This document shows positions 25,551 to 35,900 of a stretch of DNA of 60,000 nt, in pieces. The notes beneath the pieces are model-generated. The model was not told the DNA's origin. It did not search any database and saw only the letters and a program-made list of their open reading frames with translations. How positions within the stretch are numbered: position 1 is the stretch's first letter; every line of letters starts with the position of its first letter. Made by a program: the position numbers and the translations under genes. The DNA is from Membranipora membranacea (Eukaryota > Bryozoa > Gymnolaemata > Cheilostomatida > Membraniporidae), in the NCBI GenBank assembly GCA_914767715.1, contig OU612068.1, forward strand, positions 16,680,001 to 16,740,000, read 5' to 3'.

Positions 25551-27589
25551 AGGTTGACTTTTAGTCTCAAAACACTCTGCTTTCAAGTATTTCAATCACA
25601 AATCCATGGAGAAGCAAACTCATCATGTATGCCTCTGTGTGCAACATCAAAGGAAGGATACCTATAGTTTGTAAAAGCTAGTATCTTGGGTTGAAAGTTT
25701 GGAAAACAGAAGAAACATAGCAAAATCATGTTGAGATGTATGGAGACTATTTCACTCCACAGAATAAAATATTCTGATAAGTTGCATGTATTTAGAAGTC
25801 TTTGTCTGTGATCTGTGATCAAGTTCCATTGCTTCTGAACACTGTTGACCTGAAAATTGATGGCTATATCTCTCATCCTGAAAAGGAAGAATATTATTCA
25901 ATTAGATAATGACCTCAATGTAAATAGGATCTACTTTCATAGAACATGTTCCAACAAACTTTGTAGATGATAATATGGGTGCTATGCCAAAAATCTCCAT
26001 AAACATGTAATAGAACCCAAGGCAATTGAAGGGAAGAATTCAGTACCTGAACAAGAAACTGGGTGGTGTACTGCACAAAATTAGCACAGGTAGGTGGAAA
26101 TATGCTTGTCATGAGTAACATTCATTCATTCACATAAATATATTGAATTGTTGTTGTTGAGTAACACTCACCAGGGAGTAACCCCCTAGGGTGGGCTCAC
26201 TTATTCATAATGCATATGGAGATAATAATATCAGAGATCATGCCCCATAATTCATTATTTTAGCTTGGTTTCAGCAATGAGGAAGTTCATTGGTTTCAGC
26301 AACTTCAATAGAATACAATACAAGATGGCATCAAGGTACATTTTGAAGCTGATTATGCTATTCCAGATATGGAATTCAGTGCTCTAACCTGACTCGTGAC
26401 TGTCATCTTCTAACACTTTAGGCTATGTTAATGTTCATGAAGCTTAATTTAGTACGCAATAATGTAACACTGCCAACCAACTCTCAGCTTCGCTTCGTCA
26501 GACTTGTACCACACTTGACTTGTACTTGTACTTGAAACATTTCATTTACTTCTCGATGCTATTCTTTTGATAACCATCTCAAATTTAACATCAATCCATG
26601 AAATTATCTGATCACTACCAAGCACCAGCTTTTCACTTCAAGCTTGGTGGTTTGACGTGAAGACATTACACGCCGGAACATTAGAGATTTTGAAGACAGC
26701 TATTTGTGTATTTCCTTGTCTATTGCATAGTCTTTGATTACTGCCAAGTTAAAAAAATCACCAAGAACAACGCTGCAGGCTCAGTGAAAGGCCCGTGATT
26801 GTTGCAAAGTCAGTTGTTATCCAAAATACATTTTTTTAGTTTAGCTTGAAGGAGATCACAGTCAGCCCACTGGCTGTAGCGCAATCAAGTCAGTTCTCTG
26901 GCTTGTGCCACGAGCGGCGAGTGCCTTGAAGATTGCGACTTTGCGCTGATGAGTCGATGGAAAGCAAAGCTCCCGGCGCTGGTTTGGCTTAGAGTGTAAG
27001 CAAGAGAGTGATGAGGCGAACATAGTTGCACTGAAACAATGAAGAATTTCCACCCTGGCTGCGCAACAGCGTGAACACACCAACTATGTCAAAATACCGA
27101 AACTTGGCAGTGGTATGCGCATTCCTGCATGTTGTATCTCCGAAATACATTTATTTAGTTTAGTTTTTAAAAATTTGATTAGGTGAGATAGAAGTTTTTT
27201 GTGTGTAAACGCCGAACATTGAAGAGGTATCTATCGCTTATTATTGCTGTGATGCCGTGTGACAGTAAATGTAGCTTGTTTTCCAACACAAGGAAGGTTT
27301 TTGATATTTATTATGATTCCTGTTGATTAGTACATCGGCTTGATATAATCACTTTCGAGCCATGGGATCACTATCACTGTAAGTGTATGATGATAATATT
27401 TGATAGAATCCTTTTATCTTTAGTCCATATCCTAATTTGTGATTGTGTATGATGCAACTTAGTATTATGAGCTTGCTTAGGATTTTTTTTTTTTATCAAC
27501 TTTATTTTTGCTATTCAAGGCCCTTTCAGGCAAATGAGAATATGCATACAGTATTTGGAATAAGATTTATCACATCTATTTAGCGCACT

Positions 27590-27735
27590 CCTGTACAAGG
27601 TAGGAGTGGGCAAGCTAGGGTTTAACCGGAGAGCTCACCTCCTTTAGCAGCATGTGTAGTGACCAGGATTCGAACCTGCAACTCTCAGATTGAGAAGCAC
27701 GAATCCTAACCACTACGCCACCCTGCCACCCTGGA
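27590..27735 (-). repeat. tRNA-derived SINE
   Basis: On the minus strand TGGCGTAGTGGTTAGG (A-box, 27705-27720) is followed by GGTTCGAATCC (B-box, 27666-27676) with tRNA-like spacing of about 40 bp. The remaining sequence lacks an intact acceptor stem and runs on into a non-tRNA body, so it is a SINE head and not a tRNA gene. Confidence 0.6.
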
Positions 27736-28485
27736 TGCTTCTATAATGCCATTTCTACTCAATCGACCATGTGAAATTCTACCTAATTGACTTCAACAGC
27801 AATTCGGTCTCTTTGATATGTTTCTTACGTTTCTTACGTGACGATCTGTGCTGAAGACATCAAGGTCTCATCTACACACATTGTGCGTGTGGGAGTAGAA
27901 TGTTGTGCTGATTAAATATTTACAATATGGTCGTGGTGCGAAAGTGCTGAGCAGAAAGAGTTTTTTTTTTGGTTTTGGTTTGCTTGGTTTTCTAGTACAA
28001 CAGGGTGTCATTAACTAGACATATAATTAACAAAGGGACCTAAATTTCACTTGTTGAGAGATAATAGTCAAAACTGTTGTGTTGACACTACCTTGTCAAA
28101 ATAGACCCCCTGCATAGGTAAGCTCTCCTCAGAAAATCAAGTTTTCCTGCTCAATGCTAGATATCTCAACTTTCTATTTCTATTCCTCATAAGTTAATGC
28201 CTTTGGGCTTCCAAAGTTTTTGTTAATTGCCAAGCCCATGTGAACCGAGCAATGATGAAATTATGAAAGATTTTGAGAAGCTGAAGTATGGTTGGTCACA
28301 CTCACGTCTCGGTTAACATGAAAATTGTCACCAGCTAAAGCAATTTTTTGACATTGTCAAAATCTCTGTGTTTATATATGGAGACAATCACTCCATCAGG
28401 TAGGCACTACCTCTATATTGCACTTCTCATTTTTATAGAACTTTGTTGCGGAGAGAAAACTTTGTAGTTATACTCACAACTAAAT

Positions 28486-30809
28486 ATGGAGTCAAAAGAA
28501 GGTAAGATTTCAAACTAGTTGAGGCACATACGGGTAAAATGACTTCACAGGTTATGTCAGCTGAATGAAAAGTTCCTGTTCCTATGTGATACATGCCTCC
28601 TTTTATTTGTGTTTAGAGTTTACATCCTAGCAAATTTGTTATTAGTACATAACACAAACTCATCACCGCCACACTGTAAAATCATCAACTCAGGGGCGCT
28701 ACAATATCAAATTATGTTAACATCAATGAGCTGTTATTCATGAAGGATCCTTGTGTAAGTAGTCCAGGCATATGTTTAGACAGACTTGTATTAGCCATGT
28801 TTCCTTAATTTTAGGAGCACCTCCCGCTTACGCCCCTCCAGCTGGTGGCCCCCCTCCCCAGGGTTATCCTCCACAGGGAGCATACCCACCACAGGGAGCC
28901 CCACCACCGGGCGCATATCCACCACAGGGAGCCCCACCGCCGGGACATGTACAAGGACCTCCGCCACAGGGATATATGCAAGGGCAGCCTGGAGCCTACC
29001 CTCCACCTCAAGGATACCCTGTTGGAGGACCTCCAGGTATGTTGAATGTGAATGTCAATATTAGATTCCAATTTTCAAGGTCTCACTGGTCACCATCTTC
29101 ATCATTGCTGTTGAACTAAGCAGATTCAGTTATTCTTGGGTTGGAGGATAGAAAACGATAGAAATCATGTAGCTCGGAATTTAACTATCTTTATTATTAC
29201 GCACATTCAGATAATCAAGTTGTATAATATCTGAAGGATTTTCATAACTTGTAGACATGTGTACAATAACATTTACCATACCAATGATCTTTGACCATAC
29301 TAATAGTACTTGTGGCTGTATTCATGATAATAGTGTATTACCGATTTCAACACATATGATTAATTCACATATTAGGCCAATGACCTACCTGATTTGTATT
29401 GAATTTTAGCAAATATGCCATACCAACCATATAGTAAGTTATCTTATAGCACTGTGTACGCTTATGTAGGCTTAAATGTAAGCCTATGTACTCTGTTATG
29501 TTTGCTGCTTATTTAGTTTGAGCGTTCAAACTGTGGCGGGATAGCTGGTAGTAGCAATTGGTTGATGATGGAATGCTACTACCAGCTATCCCGCCATAGA
29601 TTGTGGATCTTAAACTACTGCTTATTATGCTTTACTTTCTAAATGAGCTCTCCCTTACGTAGTTAAATCCCTCAACTGATACATAACCTATCTCCCGCAC
29701 GCAGCCATAAATAAACCATCTATATTATGTTATTGAATTAATGGTTTTGTTTCTAGGTCAGGTTGTAGTGGTTGCTGGTGGCGCCCCTATGCTTGGTGAC
29801 AGGCCTTGCACAGTGACCTGTCCTCACTGCCACGCTAATGTACAGACGAACACAAGCTACGAGGTTGGAACTCTGACCTGGCTCATAGTTGGAGCTCTGT
29901 TCATTACTGGGTAAGCTATAGTATACGATCTATCACCTTTTTGTTGTAAGCCAGTTTAATGAGACTGATCTGTTGAGTGACACGGATATAACAAACACCT
30001 AGTTTAAGTGCTCAAACTATGGCCGATAGCTGTTAGTGGCATTTAGTTATTAACTACCCGCTATCCTGCGCTTGAACTAACAGAAAGTGGTTGATAATGA
30101 AATGCCTCTACCAGCATCTTGCACCGTTTGAGCACTTAAACTAACATGTACCTAATGTTGCGAGACTGACAATTTGGCTCATCGATATCGGCTTACCGAA
30201 TAACACAGCAGACTTCATATATCCAAGTTCACTTTACAAAGCTGATTGTTTGACATGCAATAACTAATTAAATGTGGTACCTTAGTAAGGGGGCTCTTTG
30301 GCTATAGTAAGCTGTACAGCTGACAGGTTATTTTCAGTGTCTCTTAGTGCAGCCAGGCCTGTCATACCCCACCATACTTGATGGTCATTGACATTGCCGC
30401 TGCTGGCATACCATTTTTTGACCGGCATACACAAAGCTAGATCATGAATTGTGGTTGCACCAGAGACTATAGATTATCTATAGTCTCTGGTTGCACATCA
30501 TAACTCATCTGCTGGCAACGATGATAATGTCCAAGCTGTCAAAGAACTCACATTCTTGTTCCCGTGATTGATATCAATTTCACAGAAATTGTATTCCCGT
30601 GATCTAACTAAATTCCAGGAAAAATCTGTTAATTCTAACATGAGGAACTAATGAATTACAACTTTATAATAAGCCTTCCCGCTCGTGTCTCCCTTACTTT
30701 CAGACTGTGGCTTTGTTGCTGTATTCCATTCTGCATCAACGATTGCAAAGATGTGACTCACTCCTGCCCTAACTGTAACAGAGTTATCGGCACTAAGAGA
30801 CGAATCTAG
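28486..30809 (+). CDS. LITAF-domain protein (LITAF/CDIP1-like)
   Basis: Membrane-associated zinc-binding protein of late endosomes/lysosomes in this family. Exons 28486-28501, 28815-29036, 29410-29433, 29757-29910 and 30704-30809 give 173 aa with intact phases. The N-terminus has a PPAY (PPxY) motif at residues 8-11, the type bound by NEDD4-like WW domains, then repeats of PPQGAYPPQGAPPPG up to about residue 84. The LITAF domain has CPHC (about 109-112), a hydrophobic membrane-inserting segment (TWLIVGALFITGLWLCCCIPFCI) interrupted by an intron, and CPNC (about 160-163) followed by GTKRRI at the C-terminus. The paired CxxC knuckles are the zinc ligands of the family. Exon 3 is a 24-nt micro-exon (ANMPYQPY). 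LITAF and CDIP1 cannot be told apart here, so no symbol is given. Confidence 0.93.
29514..29617. mobile_element. 104-bp MITE with 9-bp target duplication
   Basis: Long imperfect palindrome from TAGTTTGAG to CTTAAACTA, with GGCGGGATAGCTGGTAGTAGC mirrored by GCTACTACCAGCTATCCCGCC. Flanked by a perfect 9-bp repeat CTGCTTATT (29505-29513 and 29618-29626), as Mutator-like elements make. Lies in the intron after the LITAF micro-exon. Confidence 0.75.
30000..30143. mobile_element. 144-bp MITE, same family as 29514
   Basis: Terminal inverted repeats TAGTTTAAGTGCTCAAAC and GTTTGAGCACTTAAACTA, with the inner GATAGCTG/CTATCC block shared with the 29514 copy. The flanks ACAAACACC/ACATGTACC are a possible decayed 9-bp duplication. 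In the last LITAF intron. Confidence 0.65.
30461..30489. mobile_element. 29-bp palindrome with 8-bp direct repeats
   Basis: AGAGACTATAG and CTATAGTCTCT arms around ATTAT, flanked on both sides by GGTTGCAC. Too short to carry anything but two fused inverted ends; reads as a tiny transposon relic. Same intron as the 30000 element. Confidence 0.45.
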
Positions 30810-32902
30810 ACGACTGAGGGTACCAGAGCCATAAGCGTATCGTATTATATGTTTATGGCTGGTACAGACTTCCTCCTCCCGCGTGAAATAAGACACTTGA
30901 TTGATTTTATATTCTCTAATCTGGCCATTACATATCAGTACTAACAGGTCTTCCCGCCTTTCACAGTTACTTTTCAACTCAAACCATCCTATGTATCAAT
31001 GGGTCTTTGATATTTTAATATCTTGCCCTAGTTTTGGCATATTTATACTCAGTTTATTTTGTAGCTCTTTCTTTTTCTACTGTTGTGTATCAGCCCTTCT
31101 TATGAATTCATCTTTATAGAGATGTAAATGAAAGTTTTAGTTTACTATTGAATGCAGATTGGGTTTGAGCATTGCAATTCAGTCCATCGAAATACAATCT
31201 TCCTCTACAATTTGAGTCAGGCAACCATTTTGTAACAATCTTTATGTCATTTATACTGATGTGAAGCTAATAATATTTTTATCCAACCTATTTTACGATA
31301 ATAAAGTGTTGTAAAGAGCACCTTACCTCTGTCAAAACAAAATGAAAAAAGACCTGATTCAACATCATAAGATAAGATGCAAGGTTGTGAAATCACTCCT
31401 ACCCTATTTTAGTCATGTTATCTCTAGTGACTGAGCAAAAACTAGGCTTAAATTCATTTCGCAAATAGTATTTATGATGCGCACATATAAATAGGTATAA
31501 TTTAGGATTGCTAAATTTTTCATAAAAGTTGCCCAAATAGGGGTTGTTGAATTCAATATATATGGCGATCAATAAACTAGTGTAGGGTATCTATTATCCG
31601 TCCTTGGTACATGTAGTAGCATAAGCAGTACTCCTGGATCACTTACCATTGTCGATGGTTGTCCATCGTGTGATGGTAGGGGAAGGGGCAATGTCACATG
31701 GTCTAAGTGCACAGCACTGTCGGCTGCAAGTGTGAGTCTGTGGCATTTAATAATATCTAGCAGGTAGGGAATGATTGATAATATATAATGCCACAATCTC
31801 GCACACAGCGCTCAAACTAGGTATCCGCAGAGAGTCGATCATGTCGCCTGACCAATCTGATATTATTTCCTGAGAACTAAGGTGTTGAACTGCATCCTTG
31901 CAATCAACAGATTAGCTATCACATACTTGGTGCACTGCTGCATCATCTGTTAGATTTATAATTACTATTCAGTAGAAGGATTATACTATTATTACATGCC
32001 ATTTGTATGGAGTATGCAAACTTTGTAAGAGTGCCCTGTACATAACTTGTATTTACAATCCTAGATAACTCACGTACACTGCATGCCTGTGATATTGCAT
32101 GTGATTGCATACCAGCACACTCCAAACAGAATATTAATGAAAAGTTTTAGATGGCAGTAATTTATTGTGGTCTGTTTAATGATGTATAATGTCAGTATTA
32201 CCAAGGTTATGCAGGATATGCCCATCATTAAATCTTATACTATGATACAGTTTTTGTCTTGGTATGCCGAATGGGACAGCCATTGGTAAATCGATATGTT
32301 TATGCGAACATGCATCTCAGACGAAACTCACAACATTTTACAGGCTTGTTATGACATATAACAATTTTCAATCAAGGTCAAAAAGATGAGCTTGAACTTA
32401 GGTATAGTTCTGGTAAAAATTCTATTGCATTTCACAAGTCTTTCAATGTGACAAAAGCAATAAAACAATTCTCTATTCATGCTGCAATAAACTGTACACC
32501 TCAGCCAGAGCAGGGGGTCCGGTTGGCTCCGCACGTTGTCGCAAGGTTGTAAATACACTGATTGTAGTGCAATGTACTGCAAAATTTGGTGTACAAATGT
32601 ATGATTGTTTTAGCTGCATATCAATTCAGACAAAAATAAGCGATAATATCGTTGCCGATTGATATTCTCACATAGCTATCGTCCTACTCCTTAGGCGTGT
32701 TGATCATACGGGGTAGCTGTGACCATTGCAATGGATCTGCTCATCTGTTTATGAAAGGGTGGCTGAAAGCTGGCAGCACTTATGTTCCACATTAGTGGGT
32801 ACCCAAGGTGATTCTTGTACTGTGATACTGTTAGGTCAGCGGGAGAATTTCACTGTGAGGCTGATTGGAAAATCACTACCAAGTACTATTCAGGTGTATA
32901 GG
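30810..32902. other. Convergent intergenic region
   Basis: Between the LITAF gene (+) and STAND paralog 1 (-). Contains the LITAF 3' UTR with AATAAA at 31300-31305. Short open frames (at most about 110 codons, one overlapping the final LITAF exon in antisense) show no domains. No other gene is seen. Confidence 0.6.
31300..31305 (+). terminator. Poly(A) signal of LITAF gene
   Basis: Canonical AATAAA about 490 bp after the LITAF stop codon, followed by a GT-rich stretch (GTGTTGT). Confidence 0.5.
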
Positions 32903-35900
32903 TCAGAGTTTCCTCTTTTTACTTGACCCGGACTCCTCATCCCCTTGACTTGTAGCTGACGATTGTCCTAAATTAGTAGACTCAACTGACACCGCTGGAC
33001 CAGCAGTAGTCTCTGACACCCCTGGTCCGGCTGTAAACCCAGACACCCCTGGTGTGGCTTGTATAGGAGGTACTGCACCCATGTGTAGCTGTTCAGTGCT
33101 GCTCACTAAATCATCTTCAGAAGACTCCTGATCAGAGCTACTATATAACTCGGATCCAGATAGATTCAGACACTCACTTGTCTGCTTACTCGACTCGTCC
33201 CGTACTTTCTATAAAACAAAATGAATAGTTTTCTGTAGTATACCATGGCAGTAAATAAATATGTGATTCGCAAATATTTCATTGCGTTGTATTTTTGGGA
33301 CAGTGTATAGTGTTAAAATACCAAAAATAAGAAAGGAGACCATACTCTGATTGCGATTATCATATCAGATGAGTAAGTTAAACAAAATAATTATTACCAT
33401 CTCCTAGCTCCTCATCGCAGTCAATGGTGCAATAAATGGTGAGGCAATATAAACTATGATAAATGATCAAGGAATAAAACATGTTGTTATATACAACAAA
33501 ATTTCTGAAAGGATATATGATCATTTCACCTTCATTAATTCAGCATGATCTAAGTTAGCGAGGATTTGTTGGTGGGAGGTGTGGGGGACAAAGCTCCCCC
33601 TTCCAAGCGATGCATGCCAAGACAGGCTAATTCTAAGAAGGGATTAGTATCAACTCTCACAATGCTTCATTGATCATTGCTTTACCAAATTTGAGATAAC
33701 ACTGTAATAAAAGTTTTACTGACATGTCAATTTGTGGTTGGGAAAGTGGTTGGTTATGAAAAGCCACTACCAGCTATCCCTGAGCAGTTTGAACACTTAA
33801 ACTAGGGAGATATATATTCTGCGTTTACATTGTCAACTAATCTGCATAATTGAACAACACCGACATACCATAACTGTCGGCAGTAAATGTCGGTGTGATA
33901 TTATAGGTAATATAGATTTATGATTTTACACTAGATTTGTCGGTCTAATAACTCTACCCTGATCTATCTATAACAAGCAACTATATTGACCAATCAGCTA
34001 CCATTTTGCGACAATATTACCCCTGTACAATAGCTACAGCTAGTAGTCATTCTGCTTGCAGGATAGCCTTGTGACATAGTCTATCTCTGCAGCACAGCAG
34101 TGGTGGCGCTGCCTTCCATCAAGAAAGGCAACTCCCAGGGTTCAAGGTTATGGGATATCAAAACCAGTGTTCCACTTAGGCCCAAATATTTCCAAATTAT
34201 GGGTTTCCATTGTTTTCCCAATTTTGGTACTCAGACTAGGTGAATTAGTTCAAGCCCTATGCTGCAGAGACGAACATATGCCTCAACAGTTCGCACATGC
34301 GCAGACTGGCTAGTAATGGTAGTACTAGGCATTTAACCTTGACATTGACACACATGGTATCCCGACCTGTTGACCTGAATGACCTACATATCTGTGTTTT
34401 GATTGGCTATGTATCAAAGGAATCGGACCCTGTGTCGTTCATTCTGTGACATGATCACAGAGCAATGATTTCATTAAACTCCGCTGACACACTGCACTGC
34501 ACTGCACTGACACAATATTTACATTAGAAGATTTGTCGGTGTTGATTGTCAGTGTTGTTCAAATAGGCAGATTAGTTGACAATGTAAACGCAGCTTAATA
34601 ATATGACTTCTATGATCAGTTTCGATTGAACAATCAAGCACTCAAATCATTGCTCAAATCAATGCAAGCAGACTAAGTAGTTCATAGCCTATAGATAGAT
34701 CATGCTCAACCAATGAACCTGAAGAGGGAGTTCATTGGCTCAACTACCTGTTCTGCTATTTTGGCAAACGCCCATAATATCGTGATTCAATCAAATTTTA
34801 CAACGAGACAGTTCGCAGCTTAAAATTGGTTCTAAAAATGTTACATACAGACCTCGGTATTTATCTGGGATAATGGGTGGCCTTATGATCATCTCGATTC
34901 ATGCAACATGATTCGGATACGACACACGCGCGCTTAATCACCGAAAAGGGATCTGTACTCTGTGACTAATAATCATATCAACACTCTACCTTTAGGTTGA
35001 ATTTAACTTTGTCGACGCTCTCAGGTGGAAAGTGAAACAATCTGAGTAGACCTGGCAGTCTCTCTATCAGTCTCTCTATTGTCGGGTCACATTGGGTGAG
35101 ATGACAGTTCCTGTAGTCATTCTTCAGAAGGTTGTACGCTTTCTGGTAATAATTCATTGCCTCCCTCTGGTATTTGATCCTGGCTGATTGATCTATAAAT
35201 ATAATACAGTGACATAATCAGTATTTATAGATTATCATTATATAACATTTATCAATGATAAGAAATGTATCAATAGTTATGAGCATTGTTATGAAGACCT
35301 ACAGCCTTTCACAAATTCACGATAGAAAACTACAACCAAGTTCAGTGATTGATTATGGAATTCCAGTGTATTCCAGTTTCAGCAAAGGAACATCTGAAAT
35401 TTGTTGACGTTTGAAAGCTAATATTTAGACTTAGATTAAATAAAATCTGCGTTAAAGTCTGCCAGCTAGTTCAACCTACCTCTAGTAAAACGCTGACAGA
35501 ATTCAGCTAGGTAATAACAGCAGCTTCCCTGATTCTCGTAAGCACGGTACAATCTTCTCTTTGATACAGTAAAAGATGAAGCGGGCTCGATAGCCTTCAC
35601 TGCCTCCAGGCCGATAACTCGAGCCTGCTTCAGCTTAGCTGTAGCTTCAGTAGCTCTCTTTCTCCCACACTCATCTGCCCTATAATAAGGGAATCAGTAA
35701 TCACAACCCAATAAGACAAGAGAGAGAGAAAATGTGGTATGATATAAGACCCAAGGACGTCTTAAACTATTACTCTTTAAAACTTTCCAGGTAGCTAATG
35801 TCAAATGTTATATAAACGTACATTTAAAATGGCACTGCAAAAAAATATTTTGGTTCTACGAGCAGTATAGATTCAGGGAAGGTTACCATGGCTAATCTGC

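Larger units (their letters stand above)
24023..28485. other. Gene-poor interval between ataxin-2 and LITAF
   Basis: Holds the presumed upstream regions of the divergent ataxin-2 (-) and LITAF-domain (+) genes. No frame has a recognisable domain. It contains R1 copy 3 (24450-24720), an imperfect hairpin element (24784-24884), a YY1-like motif (25539-25550) and a tRNA-derived SINE (27590-27735). A somewhat GC-richer patch near 26850-27110 has one 73-codon minus-strand frame of no known family. Confidence 0.55.

Noticed and set aside
26862-27083. 73-codon minus-strand frame in a GC-richer patch
   Set aside because: No domain, no splice partners and no clear promoter; base composition alone is not enough.
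27655-27735. Functional tRNA gene on the minus strand
   Set aside because: Good A- and B-boxes but no intact acceptor stem; fits a tRNA-derived SINE head.
29514-30143. CRISPR-like repeats
   Set aside because: The repeated blocks are inverted ends of transposons with target duplications, not regularly spaced direct repeats, and the genome is metazoan.
30648-30977. 109-codon minus-strand frame overlapping the last LITAF exon
   Set aside because: Antisense to the CPNC-coding exon; the LITAF frame is clearly the real one.
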